Below are positions 1 through 7,920 of a DNA stretch of 64,000 nucleotides, piece after piece. The translations under genes and the position numbers were made by a program. The DNA is from Rhizobium sp. 007 (GTDB lineage Bacteria; Pseudomonadota; Alphaproteobacteria; Rhizobiales; Rhizobiaceae): assembly GCF_015353075.1 (NCBI RefSeq), contig NZ_CP064188.1, positions 248,001 through 312,000 of the forward strand, written 5' to 3'. How positions within the stretch are numbered: position 1 is the stretch's first letter; each line of letters starts with the position of its first letter. Below the pieces are notes generated by a model. The model saw only the letters and a program-made list of their open reading frames with translations. It was not told the DNA's origin and did not search any database.

Positions 1-74
1 TGGGCGCAATGGTGGTTTAGCGAAACAGGTCTGCGGCTGCGCCAGAGGGATTGGCGCCATTGCAGAGCAATTGC

Positions 75-200
75 GGTTAGCGGATGCGCCGCCGCGCATC
101 GCCCGGCGTTTTTACCGGTCAGCTTTCGAAATGTGGCGGCCAAGGCTGTTTGCGAGGCGCAGTCAAGTGAGGCTGCGACCAACGCCATGCCAGTGGGATC
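75..200 (-). pseudogene. AraC-family C-terminal helix-turn-helix remnant
   Basis: Translating the minus strand gives a stretch reading LVAASLDCASQTALAATFRKLTG, close to the last helix-turn-helix of the intact AraC gene just upstream (LVAASLGYASQTAFAAAFRKLTG). The similarity also holds at the DNA level, offset by about 219 bases. No full domain or start is present, and the homology fades beyond about position 200. I infer the 3' remnant of a tandem AraC paralogue. The left edge of the window cuts off any further context. Confidence 0.55.
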
Positions 201-293
201 GCGCGGCATGGTCGTCGTTTGTTCGCGCCGATGACGTCGCAGCGAAAGAACGCGACAGTCCGGAATCTGAGGCGAGGCGAAAGGAGATTGCGG

Positions 294-1229
294 TCAGCCG
301 TGGCGCCGCCGCCAATCGGTCGGTGTTTCACCGGTCAATTTTCGGAATGCAGCTGCAAATGCTGTTTGCGAGGCATAACCGAGCGAGGCTGCGACCAACG
401 CGATCGAATTTTGAGGATCACGTAGCATGTTTATGGCCTGCTCGAGCCGATATTGACGGAGCCAGTTGTGAGGCGAAAGCCCCGTGCTTTCCTTGAAAGC
501 GCGACAGAAATGAAAACGTGATAGCCCGGAATCGGCAGCGAGGGCCGCGAGGGAGACGTCCGCGTCTGCGTCCGACCGCAATCGTTCGATGGCCCGGCGC
601 AGCACGCTCGGCGCGAGGCCGCCGAGCGCCGGCTGATAGCTCGGTGCCTTGCCGGTATGTGCAGCCAGCAGGCGCGTGGCCAGAAGATCGGTCAACTGCT
701 GCCTGAACAGTGTATCCAGTGCCGTATTGCCTTCCAGGACATCGGCTGCGCTCAGGAGCAATCGGGATGTAATGAGGTCCGGATGCGCCGTTCGCTCCAA
801 GAGATCGGTCGGCGTGAAAGTATCGGTTTCGTCGGCAATGCGCGTCAGTGTCGTGTGGGGAAGATAGAGCTGAACGACATCAACCGGTTTTGGAATATCC
901 CATCGGGAGCTTGATCCAGCCGGGATGATGATCACAACCCCGCGACGAAACGTTCCGCTCACGATCGATCTTCCTGACCGCCGTTCCATGCGCTGTATCG
1001 CGCCGTTGTAAGCCATGATGACGTGGTCGGTCATGGGCTCGACGACATCATGTAAGGGGCCGTGATTCCAGTGGGCGATTGCACCGCCGGAGGGGTCCGC
1101 CGCAAGATGAATTGGCGCAGTTCTGAGAACACGTGACATCTCGTTAGCAGGGTTCTGATCGGCGGCAGCCTTCGTTTCGGTCTCAGCCGGCGAGCTCTCG
1201 AGAGGATCGGTGGAACAAGGCAAGCTCAT
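294..1229 (-). CDS. AraC family transcriptional regulator
   Basis: A 311-residue protein, typical for the family. The C-terminal third carries the two AraC helix-turn-helix motifs: the first around SLAALAADSGLSRFHFCRAF, the second around IALVAASLGYASQTAFAAAF, followed by the usual RKLTGETPTDWRR tail. The N-terminal part resembles a cupin-like ligand-binding domain (GVVIIIPAGSSSRWDIPKP), so it should sense a small molecule that cannot be named from sequence. The first ATG is used; an in-frame ATG at 1139 is a possible shorter start. It stands alone: the nearest upstream gene is more than 500 bases away and a decayed paralogue lies downstream. Confidence 0.85.
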   Translation of the reverse strand: MSLPCSTDPLESSPAETETKAAADQNPANEMSRVLRTAPIHLAADPSGGAIAHWNHGPLHDVVEPMTDHVIMAYNGAIQRMERRSGRSIVSGTFRRGVVIIIPAGSSSRWDIPKPVDVVQLYLPHTTLTRIADETDTFTPTDLLERTAHPDLITSRLLLSAADVLEGNTALDTLFRQQLTDLLATRLLAAHTGKAPSYQPALGGLAPSVLRRAIERLRSDADADVSLAALAADSGLSRFHFCRAFKESTGLSPHNWLRQYRLEQAINMLRDPQNSIALVAASLGYASQTAFAAAFRKLTGETPTDWRRRHG

Positions 1230-1765
1230 GGTTGCGCGCTCGTCGATTGGCGCTGCTTGCGTGCGATCCTTGCAACAATTGCCAGCTCGTTGAGCGCCCG
1301 CCTATAGTGGCCAACCCTGTCAGTCTTCTTACGCATGACATCCCCATGTCGTGAGCAATTCCGCTGTGCTTCTGGTCATTCGCGCGTTGCTAGATGTAGC
1401 GAGGATATCAAGAATTTTCGAGGACGAAACCTATTCTCCAGGATAGGTTTCGTTCGCGATTGGACCTGGTTCTCAATCACGCGAGTTCAAGCGTCGCGCG
1501 ATGTATGCGCCGCCAGCCTGAGGGGCCACTTCGACGATAACGCCTATGGTGATATGCGCGACGCCATGGAGAATCGCGAATTTCCACCGGATGGGGAAGA
1601 GGAAGAAGAACCGGAGGAGGAAGGAGAAGATGAGTCTTCAGCTGGCCGCCGTCAGTTCCCACACCGCCACGCGACCATGGTCGTTACAGGTCCGCAGCGA
1701 TACATAATAATAATTCAGCTGCGTGATACGTTTTTGTATATCAGCATACACGTTGCAAGCGCAGG
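1230..1765. other. Intergenic stretch without a convincing gene
   Basis: About 535 bases between the AraC gene and doxX. It contains a perfect inverted repeat (listed separately) and a purine-rich run at about 1595-1640 (gga/gaa repeats) that would encode a poly-Glu stretch on the plus strand or a Phe/Leu-rich hydrophobic stretch on the minus strand. The open plus-strand frame through it also runs across the 3' half of doxX, so I do not accept it as a gene. Confidence 0.5.
1424..1453. repeat. Perfect 11-bp inverted repeat
   Basis: ACGAAACCTAT at 1424-1434 is followed after 8 bases by its exact reverse complement ATAGGTTTCGT at 1443-1453. There is no T-run, so it is not an obvious terminator. 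It lies in the gap between two minus-strand genes and could be an operator or an RNA hairpin. Confidence 0.6.
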
Positions 1766-2263
1766 TCATTTGCGGCGGGGCATGACAAGCGGATCAATCG
1801 CGAGCCTGCCCCCGCCAAACACGATCAATGCCAGCGCCATCGCCGCCCAGGGCAGGTGGAAATTCGCCCAGCCATCTGGAATGGTGAGCTGGATGATCGC
1901 CGTCATCAGCAGCAAGCCGAGGGCGGCGAAGCGTGTCGCCAAGCCAAGGACCAACAAAACCGGCAGGATCAGTTCTCCGATCCCCGCTGCGGTCGCCATC
2001 GCCAGTGGAAACGGATAGGCAATCTCGTTGCCGAAAATATGGAGTTTAAACTCCTGTTCGAAGAGATACCTCGCACCTTGCGAAAGCGTCAGGAATCCGT
2101 CCCATTTTGTCAGTCCCGACTTGAAGAAGGGAATCGCCAGCGCGAAGCGCAGTGCCAGCAGCGGCAGCGATTGAGGAACGGAGGCGAGCAGGCCTTCGGT
2201 ACGTCTGATGAGGGCGGCCAAGGCAGCGCCAGAGCCGTTGGATGAGGCAGCTTCGGTCTTCAT
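1766..2263 (-). CDS. DoxX family membrane protein (bufferin operon)
   Basis: A 165-residue integral membrane protein with four hydrophobic segments. The DoxX features are visible: an N-terminal RFALAIPFFKSGLTKWDGFL segment and a G-E-L-x-L-P-V-L-L-V-L-G-L segment in the middle. DoxX proteins are inner-membrane proteins of poorly defined redox or respiratory function. The start overlaps the stop of the DUF2063 gene by ATGA, so it is translationally coupled as the last gene of the bufferin operon. DoxX genes are known neighbours of DUF692/DUF2063 pairs. Its exact job is unknown. Confidence 0.88.
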   Translation of the reverse strand: MKTEAASSNGSGAALAALIRRTEGLLASVPQSLPLLALRFALAIPFFKSGLTKWDGFLTLSQGARYLFEQEFKLHIFGNEIAYPFPLAMATAAGIGELILPVLLVLGLATRFAALGLLLMTAIIQLTIPDGWANFHLPWAAMALALIVFGGGRLAIDPLVMPRRK

Positions 2264-3042
2264 GCGACATTTCCTTCGTGCTGTTGGAGGGCGCTGAATG
2301 CGCCGAGGCTGGCAAGACCAATCAGCGCCGTTCCGAAATCGAATGCGGGGCCAGCGGTAAATGCAGCCTCTGCCGCCGCGCCAAGAGTGGCGGCGTTGAA
2401 CAAGCAGGCCGCAAAGACCGCGTCCTGCGGCGGAACGACATGGACATTGACGGTCATCTGTGGCCGTACGACCAGGACGGCCTGCGGTCGCCAGTCGACG
2501 AGCGGCGCAACCATGTCCTGCTGATGCGCGCTCCAGATGGAGCCAACTGGATAGTCCGAACGGATCAAGCCCGCTGAAGGGTGCGGGACGAGCCGCAAGT
2601 CCGCAAGCATCTCGGGCGCCGCGGCTGCGAGTACCGCGAGGTCGAGCGGCGCGGAATCCGCCGCGTGATAGGCGCGCATCCAGGCCGCCTCGACCCGGGC
2701 GACATCGGGCAGATAGGCAAGCTCTCTCGCTGGCTGGAAGCTCGCAATGAAATCCGGGAAGTCGCCGCCATATTCGATGATCAGCGGTGAGGCGGGTTTG
2801 TGATCCTGGGCATAGGCCCGCGCCATGGCCATGAAGAATTCCGTGCCAACGAGCCGCTCGGTTACCGGAAAGTGCTGGGCGAGTGCCTTTGTCAGCCCGA
2901 CGAAGACATTGTTGCGGTAGACGGCGAACCGCGCAGCGTCGACCCCGCCGCGCGCGGTGGCGATGCCGTCCGGCACCGGCCGATCGGCATGCAGCAAAGC
3001 GTCGGCAAAGGCGGTCTGGCTGGTGACAAAATCCATGGTCAT
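2260..3042 (-). CDS. bufC: DUF2063 putative DNA-binding-domain protein, bufferin maturation partner BufC
   Basis: A 260-residue protein with the DUF2063 (HvfC/BufC) pattern: an N-terminal helical domain containing [19 protein letters not shown] and [13 protein letters not shown], then [20 protein letters not shown]. In bufferin and methanobactin-like systems such proteins partner the DUF692 iron enzyme and help present the precursor peptide. Despite the family name, DNA binding is not established. The gene overlaps the DUF692 gene upstream and doxX downstream by ATGA junctions. The family call is firm; the role is by analogy with the Caulobacter system. Confidence 0.85.
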   Translation of the reverse strand: MTMDFVTSQTAFADALLHADRPVPDGIATARGGVDAARFAVYRNNVFVGLTKALAQHFPVTERLVGTEFFMAMARAYAQDHKPASPLIIEYGGDFPDFIASFQPARELAYLPDVARVEAAWMRAYHAADSAPLDLAVLAAAAPEMLADLRLVPHPSAGLIRSDYPVGSIWSAHQQDMVAPLVDWRPQAVLVVRPQMTVNVHVVPPQDAVFAACLFNAATLGAAAEAAFTAGPAFDFGTALIGLASLGAFSALQQHEGNVA

Positions 3043-3926
3043 GCCGCCTTCATCCGACGCTTTTTAGGGCGTAGCGCTTCGGCGGCGAGCATCGCATCCG
3101 CGCGTGCCGCCTCCGCCTGCAGGGTGTCGAAATCCGGAACGTCGTTGTCCCATTCAATCAGCGTCGGCAGCGGTCCGCTGCGCGCAAGCGTGTGTTCGTA
3201 GAGCGCCACCACATCGCTCCTGACCGCCGTACCATGCGCATCGATCAACAGTCTGTCGCCGGCGTCGTCGATGGTCTCGTCGTATCCGGCGAGATGAATC
3301 TCGCCAACACGCTCGACCGGGAAGCGGTCGATATAGCTAGTGGCGTCGAGCCGATGGTTCACCGCCGACACCATCACGTTGTTGACGTCGAGCAGCAGAC
3401 CGCAGCCGGTGCGCTCCGCAATCGTCGCGAGGAAATCGATTTCGTCGATCGTACTGTCCGCGAACAGCACATAGGTCGACGGGTTTTCGAGTAGCAGTTG
3501 TCGCCCGAGTGCCTGCTGCGTTTCGTCGACATGGTCGATGACGCGCGCCAGGGTTTCTTGTGTATAAGGAAGCGGCAGCAAGTCGTTGAGAAAGCCCGTG
3601 TCGTGGGTCGACCAGGCCAGATGTTCGGAGAAACTCTGCGGTCGATAGCGTTCGATCAAGCCGCGCAACCGCTTTAGATGCGTCTTGTCGAGCCCGCGCG
3701 CCGCGCCGATCGACAAGCCAACGCCATGCAGCGAAAGTGGATAGAGTTCCGTGATGGCTTCCAGATAATGATGCGGCGGCCCACCGGCGCCCATGTAGTT
3801 CTCGGCATGCACCTCAAAGAAGCCGACATCCGGCCGATTGGCCAGAATAGTCTCATAGTGCTTGGGCTTGAGGCCGAGACCGGCGCGCGCGGGCAAGACG
3901 GAAGTTGGAATTTTTGAAGCGGACAT
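3039..3926 (-). CDS. bufB: DUF692 multinuclear iron enzyme BufB (bufferin peptide maturase)
   Basis: A 295-residue DUF692 (MbnB/BufB) protein. Conserved landmarks follow each other: [79 protein letters not shown] and [13 protein letters not shown]. The His, Glu, Asp and Asn residues in these motifs are the kind that bind the iron cluster in this TIM-barrel family. Known members oxidatively convert precursor cysteines to heterocycles (oxazolone/thioamide in methanobactin, thiooxazole in bufferins). It follows the precursor gene after a 63-base gap with a hairpin and overlaps bufC. The peptide is the expected substrate. Confidence 0.92.
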   Translation of the reverse strand: MSASKIPTSVLPARAGLGLKPKHYETILANRPDVGFFEVHAENYMGAGGPPHHYLEAITELYPLSLHGVGLSIGAARGLDKTHLKRLRGLIERYRPQSFSEHLAWSTHDTGFLNDLLPLPYTQETLARVIDHVDETQQALGRQLLLENPSTYVLFADSTIDEIDFLATIAERTGCGLLLDVNNVMVSAVNHRLDATSYIDRFPVERVGEIHLAGYDETIDDAGDRLLIDAHGTAVRSDVVALYEHTLARSGPLPTLIEWDNDVPDFDTLQAEAARADAMLAAEALRPKKRRMKAA

Positions 3927-3957
3927 CGCGGTTCTCCCCGGTTTTGTCAGACAACAC

Positions 3958-3980
3958 GGAGGCCCAGATTCCGGGCCCCC
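3958..3980 (-). terminator. Intergenic hairpin between bufferin precursor and maturase genes
   Basis: GGAGGCCC (3958-3965) and GGGCCCCC (3973-3980) pair with one mismatch around a 7-base loop. No U-tract follows, so it is more likely a leaky terminator or a 3'-end stabiliser of the precursor mRNA than a full stop. Such a hairpin would let the small peptide be made in excess of its enzymes. Confidence 0.5.
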
Positions 3981-3989
3981 GCTTGGCGG

Positions 3990-4277
3990 TCAGCCCTTGA
4001 TCGGCTCCAGCTTGCCCATGTGGCCATCGACATTCATGCTGGTGCAGGTACCGGCCGGCACGGCCTTCCAGGCGTTGCCCTGGTAGTCCATCGTTGAGGT
4101 ACCCGCGCAGGTCGTGCCGGCGCCGGCTGCGCAGTCGTTCTGACCCTTGAGCGCGATGCCATAGCATTTCTCGTTGCCGACCATTTTCTCAGCCGGCAAC
4201 GGTGCGGCGAAGGCAACCGATGCAATAGCGGTGGCGAGCGAGCCGGCGAGGGTAAGGGTGAGCGTGGAACGGTTCAT
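3990..4277 (-). CDS. bufA1: DUF2282 bufferin-type RiPP precursor, BufA1-like
   Basis: A 95-residue secreted small protein. Residues 1-24 form a Sec signal peptide (a hydrophobic stretch ending AFA before APLP). The mature part has the DUF2282 pattern with four cysteines at 38, 49, 57 and 78: [24 protein letters not shown] and VPAGTC. In Caulobacter the DUF2282 peptide bufferin 1 is modified on cysteines by DUF692/DUF2063 proteins and sequesters copper in the periplasm. It is the first gene of a four-gene minus-strand operon and has an ECF-type promoter 50-80 bases upstream. The family is clear; the copper role here is by homology. Confidence 0.92.
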   Translation of the reverse strand: MNRSTLTLTLAGSLATAIASVAFAAPLPAEKMVGNEKCYGIALKGQNDCAAGAGTTCAGTSTMDYQGNAWKAVPAGTCTSMNVDGHMGKLEPIKG

Positions 4278-4332
4278 GGTTGATCTCCTCTTGGACCTTC
4301 CGCGTGCCGGTCATCGGCCGCGTAATCCTCCC

Positions 4333-4358
4333 TTCGGTCCGGCGAGGCCTTCTGTTAC
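4333..4358 (-). promoter_or_regulatory. ECF-sigma (SigF-type) promoter for the bufferin operon
   Basis: On the minus strand GTAACA (4358-4353) and CGAA (4336-4333) are separated by exactly 16 bases. This matches the GTAACC-N16-CGAA pattern reported for the Caulobacter SigF regulon. The -10 box is about 55 bases upstream of the precursor ATG at 4277. Confidence 0.72.
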
Positions 4359-4424
4359 GCATGGCAACAAACACGAATTCGTGATCGAAGGTGTGGCTTC
4401 GTTGGACATTATTTCGGGCGGCGC

Positions 4425-4450
4425 GTAACAAAGCAGCCTGTGCGCGCGTA
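4425..4450 (+). promoter_or_regulatory. ECF-sigma promoter for the sigma/anti-sigma operon (autoregulation)
   Basis: GTAACA (4425-4430), 16 bases, then CGTA (4447-4450) on the plus strand. It has the same -35 and spacing as the divergent bufferin promoter, differing only in the last -10 bases. It lies directly ahead of the likely sigma start at 4466, so the sigma factor probably activates its own transcription. Confidence 0.65.
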
Positions 4451-4465
4451 TTGGAGAGACAAGGG

Positions 4466-5002
4466 TTGAACGGGGACGCGGAAAATGAACTTGCCATGCT
4501 GCTGCGCGCCGCGATCGCAGGGGATGAAAGGGCCTATGCTGCGTTTCTGGGACGCACCGCCGCCATCGTGCGTGGCTTCGCGCGTCGGAAGATCGTGCTG
4601 GGCGGCGTCGATCCCGAGGACATCGTGCAGGAAACGCTTCTGGCTATTCATATGAAGCGTCATACATGGATCAGCGACGCGCCTGTCTTGCCTTGGGTTT
4701 ATGCGATCGCGCGCTTTAAGCTGATCGACGCTTTTCGAAAGCGTGGCCGCCATGTGGAGATCGAGATCGGCGACATCGCCGAGACGGTCGCTCAGCCGGA
4801 GGCCGAGGCGGTGAGCGACCGTGAGATCGGTCGCGTGCTGGATGGGCTGGCGCCGGGCCAGCGTTCTGTCGTAGCCGCGATTTCGATCGAGGGGCGTTCG
4901 ATCGGCGAGACCGCCGACAAGTTCGGCATGACGGAGACGGCGGTGCGAGTTGCCCTGCACCGAGGTTTGCGATCGATCGCAAAGAAGTTTGGACGGAGCT
5001 GA
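4466..5002 (+). CDS. sigF: ECF RNA polymerase sigma factor (SigF/ECF16-like)
   Basis: A sigma-70 family ECF factor of about 178 residues. Region 2 is visible as DPEDIVQETLLAIHMKR followed by LPWVYAIARFKLIDAFRKRGR. Region 4 is visible as LAPGQRSVVAAISIEG and IGETADKFGMTETAVRVALHRGL. The frame is open upstream to 4391, but a GGAGAG ribosome site at 4453-4458 and the mapped -10 box argue for the TTG at 4466; ATG at 4496 is the alternative. The next gene, the NrsF-type anti-sigma, begins one base after the stop. The pairing with NrsF and the divergent bufferin operon matches the Caulobacter SigF metal-stress system. Confidence 0.88.
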   Translation: MNGDAENELAMLLRAAIAGDERAYAAFLGRTAAIVRGFARRKIVLGGVDPEDIVQETLLAIHMKRHTWISDAPVLPWVYAIARFKLIDAFRKRGRHVEIEIGDIAETVAQPEAEAVSDREIGRVLDGLAPGQRSVVAAISIEGRSIGETADKFGMTETAVRVALHRGLRSIAKKFGRS

Positions 5003-5003
5003 A

Positions 5004-5642
5004 ATGCAGACCAACGACCTCATCAACGCCCTGAAGGCAGATGCGCCAAAGCAGGCGATGCCGCTTGGCTATGCATGGTGGGTGGCGATCGTCGCCGCGA
5101 CGATCATCGCAGCGGGCGTCTTCTTCGTCCTTATCGGTCCGCGCTCCGACTTCGCGGTGGCCGCCCACACGCTGCGGTTCCTGTTCAAATTCATCGTCAC
5201 ACTTGCGCTCGCCGTCGTCGCTTTTGTGCTCCTGCGGGTGTTGTCGCGTCCCGGTTCCGATGTCAGACGCGCCGCTTGTTGGCTCTTTCTTGTGCCGATC
5301 CTTCTCGGCACTGCGGTGGTGGCCGAATTGTTCGTCGTGCCTTCTGATCAGTTGGTTACGGTCTGGTGGGGCAGTAACGTCTATGTCTGCCTGACCTTCA
5401 TCCCGCTGATCGGTCTCGGCCCGCTGGCCGTTTTTCTGGCGGCGCTCCGTCACGGCGCGCCGACGCGCCCCCGCCTTGCCGGCGCCGTCGCTGGCCTGCT
5501 TGCCGGCGGCATCGCCGCAACCTTCTACGCAGCCCATTGCACCGACGATTCACCGCTGTTCGTCGCTACCTGGTATTCTATCGCTATCGCCGGCCTTGCA
5601 GCGCTCGGCACGGTCCTTGGCGGACGCGTTGCGCGCTGGTGA
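5004..5642 (+). CDS. nrsF: NrsF (DUF1109) transmembrane anti-sigma factor
   Basis: A 212-residue inner-membrane protein with about six transmembrane segments and a short cytoplasmic N-terminus (MQTNDLINALKADA). This is the DUF1109/NrsF architecture. Two cysteines sit where the family needs them for metal or redox sensing: one in NVYVCLTFIPLIGLGP and one in YAAHCTDDSPLF. NrsF holds its ECF sigma factor inactive until heavy metals or oxidants act on these cysteines. The ATG at 5004 lies one base after the sigma stop. A longer open frame from 4950 would overlap the sigma gene and is not needed. Confidence 0.88.
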   Translation: MQTNDLINALKADAPKQAMPLGYAWWVAIVAATIIAAGVFFVLIGPRSDFAVAAHTLRFLFKFIVTLALAVVAFVLLRVLSRPGSDVRRAACWLFLVPILLGTAVVAELFVVPSDQLVTVWWGSNVYVCLTFIPLIGLGPLAVFLAALRHGAPTRPRLAGAVAGLLAGGIAATFYAAHCTDDSPLFVATWYSIAIAGLAALGTVLGGRVARW

Positions 5643-6556
5643 AGCTTTCCGATTCGATCACCAGAATAGGAGGTACGAAGGGGACACCGACGCAGGGAAT
5701 GCATCTCTGTCTGATTTCGCTCAGTTATCTAGGCCGACAATCGTATTTTCTGTCGACTTGAGATTGGTTCCGTATCGGGCGACGACGAGAAACCTTCCAA
5801 TATCCGTGCATAGGCTTTCAGCAAGGCCGAGAGTTCCCCATTTGGTGTCCAGCGGTTTGTCGCCGGTCTGAACTTTTGCCGCCCAGCAACTCCAAGAAAG
5901 GTTATGAGGGCGCCGTGACCACCCGCCAACAGGATAGCCCGTCGCCAAGGTACTGCCAAAACCAGCCTATGTCGCGGGCTCGCTAGCCGGGCTGATTGCT
6001 GGTCTGGCGATCATCCGCTTCCTCACTCAAGGGAAAACCGCGTGAATAGCGTTCCCATCAAAGCGGGTCGTGATCCAATCGAGGCAAGACATGGCGAGCG
6101 AACAGATCCGCCTCGAGGCGGGAGATATGGCCGAAGGTCGTCTTCGTCCGCGAACTGATTCCCCACATCGTTTTCACGAGATCGGCTATTCCGGGCCTTA
6201 CGAGAGTTACGCGCTTCAGAGAGCAAACCTCTTTGAGCCCGATTGATCGGACAGCCTGGTACAGGCCCTCTTTCCGCTGAAAACGGAAGCGATCGGTGCT
6301 GCTGGAGTGGAAAGCAAACAACTGGCGCAACGCCCAAGCCGTGGACAAATTCTTTGTCCCAGCGGAAGCAAGCCAATCCCGCTTGTCTGTGATGGCGTCC
6401 TGGCCCGGTTCCGGATCGCCCACGATCAACCCATAAAGGGTCCGCTAGCAAGCTGCGGCCGCTCTCGGCCATCGCGTTCGCGGTGATCGCGCCCGTATCC
6501 GTGCCTTTTGAGGAGCCATCGAGGGAATTGGCCCGCTCCCGAATGGAGCCTCTCAC
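5643..6556. other. Long intergenic stretch with possible gene debris
   Basis: About 900 bases without a recognisable intact gene. A short plus-strand frame ending at 6044 reads AGSLAGLIAGLAIIRFLTQG, which looks like the last membrane helix of a lost protein. A minus-strand frame at 6058-6429 (123 residues, ending FARHVLPRLDHDPL) is open, but I cannot assign it to a family. The stretch separates the metal-response module from the LysR/MFS module and is probably degenerate. Confidence 0.45.
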
Positions 6557-6724
6557 ATGTCGCACGATCTCTCCCTCGCACAGTCCCACGCCTTCCAGCT
6601 TTCCCGCGACCTGATGGTCCCGGTCACCGTCTTCGAGGTCGACGGTGAGTACGGCGTCCTGCCCGCCGACGAGATCGACGCCGACGACGATCTTGAGATC
6701 GTCCATGAATATGACCCGTGGTAG
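6557..6724 (+). CDS. Small acidic hypothetical protein
   Basis: A 55-residue frame beginning MSHDLSLAQSHAFQLSRDL and ending EIVHEYDPW, with a very acidic middle (ADEIDADDDLEIV). Codon use is strongly GC3-biased, like real genes in the window. Small proteins of this look occur on rhizobial plasmids, but no function is known to me. No close partner gene is present. A possible weak ribosome site (ggagcc) lies about 10 bases upstream of the ATG. Confidence 0.5.
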   Translation: MSHDLSLAQSHAFQLSRDLMVPVTVFEVDGEYGVLPADEIDADDDLEIVHEYDPW

Positions 6725-6935
6725 ATCATGATCATCTCGCGCTGAACCCTTTGGTCTGCAGGCATCAGAGAGGTATTTCGGGTGTGCCTAATCACCCCGG
6801 TCGCAGTGCAATTGGATAGCACTGAGGATGGATCGGATAGATCGAAACGGCGAGGCCCTCGCAAGAATTGCTTCACGTGACAGCCGGCACCCACAGGCAG
6901 TGTGCTGGGGACGGGAGCCGTTGATAAATCGAAGT

Positions 6936-7841
6936 CTACGTCTGCCGCAAGCCTTCGACCACGACCTTGAAGGCAGGCGAGTTCTGCTTTCGGCTCGGAT
7001 AATACAGGTAATATCCTGGGAAGGCCGGGGACCAGTCATCGAGGACCTGCACTAAATGGCCGGATGCGATCTCCCTCGCGACGATGTCTTCCGGTACATA
7101 GGCGATCCCATATCCGTTCACCGCGGCGTCGATCATCGCGTAGCTGGTGCTGAAGGTGAGCTGTCCGTCGACACGCACCCGGAGCTCCCTCGTTCCCTTG
7201 GCGAATTCCCAGACATAAAGACCGCCTGATCGCGACTGGCGATGATTGATGCAGTCATGGCCGACGAGGTCCTGTGGCGTCTGCGGCGCTGGCCGGCTGG
7301 CAAGATAGTCCGGAGACGCCACTGCAACGAGACGCCAGTCGGGGCCGATCCGAACGGCGATCATGTCCTTGTCGACGTTCTCGCCAAGTCGAACGCCTGC
7401 GTCGAACCGGTCCTCAACGATGTTACGGAAAGCGTTGTCGGTGTTCAGCTCTAGACTGATGTCCGGATAGTCCTTCAGGACCGCTCGCACTTTCGGCCAG
7501 ACCACGCTCTCCAGCGCATGGTCCGACAGGGTGATCCTGACCGTCCCCGCGGGCTTGTCCCTGATCTCCATCAGTTCGTCGATCTCGGACTCGAGTTCTT
7601 CGATCCGAGGTGCAAGCGAACGGATCAGCCGCTCTCCCGCTTCCGTAGGCGAGACACTGCGGGTGGTGCGGGTCAAGAGCCGCAGGCCCATGCGCGCCTC
7701 TAGCTTCTTGATCGTATGGCTGATCGTCGATTGCGACGTGCCGAGCTTCGCCGCCGCCTTCGTGAAGCTGCGTTCCTCGGCGACGGCCAGAAACCACAGC
7801 ATGTCGTTCAGGTCTTCCCGTTTCATCATCCGCGTCCTCAT
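6936..7841 (-). CDS. LysR family transcriptional regulator
   Basis: A 301-residue LysR protein. The N-terminal winged helix-turn-helix is visible as FLAVAEERSFTKAAAKLGTSQSTISHTIKKLE, followed by GLRLLTRTTRSVSPTEAGERL. The LysR substrate-binding domain runs from about residue 95 to 300. Starts at 7829 or 7826 (MKREDLND) are equally plausible. It is divergent from the MFS transporter with an 80-base gap holding a candidate LysR box, so it probably controls that operon. This resembles the LysR subgroup next to drug-efflux and hydrolase genes; the inducer is unknown. Confidence 0.93.
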   Translation of the reverse strand: MRTRMMKREDLNDMLWFLAVAEERSFTKAAAKLGTSQSTISHTIKKLEARMGLRLLTRTTRSVSPTEAGERLIRSLAPRIEELESEIDELMEIRDKPAGTVRITLSDHALESVVWPKVRAVLKDYPDISLELNTDNAFRNIVEDRFDAGVRLGENVDKDMIAVRIGPDWRLVAVASPDYLASRPAPQTPQDLVGHDCINHRQSRSGGLYVWEFAKGTRELRVRVDGQLTFSTSYAMIDAAVNGYGIAYVPEDIVAREIASGHLVQVLDDWSPAFPGYYLYYPSRKQNSPAFKVVVEGLRQT

Positions 7842-7874
7842 AGATTGATGTCATGAATCGATAAGTTCAAACGA

Positions 7875-7889
7875 ATTGCAATAGCTAAT
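7875..7889. promoter_or_regulatory. Candidate LysR box in the divergent promoter
   Basis: ATTGCAATAGCTAAT is an ATT-N9-AAT dyad containing the T-N11-A core typical of LysR sites. It lies between the divergent lysR and MFS genes, about 30-45 bases from each start. It is short, so chance occurrence is possible. Confidence 0.35.
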
Positions 7890-7920
7890 CATCGAAGTCG
7901 GTTCGGCTTATCTTTGGAGC

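Noticed and set aside
1335..2018. A 227-codon plus-strand frame with a poly-Glu stretch
   Set aside because: Its 3' half lies antisense to the well-supported doxX gene and the rest is low-complexity with no motif.
6023..6706. A 227-codon minus-strand frame that could pass for a gene
   Set aside because: No family motif, and it covers the better-supported small acidic gene at 6557-6724.
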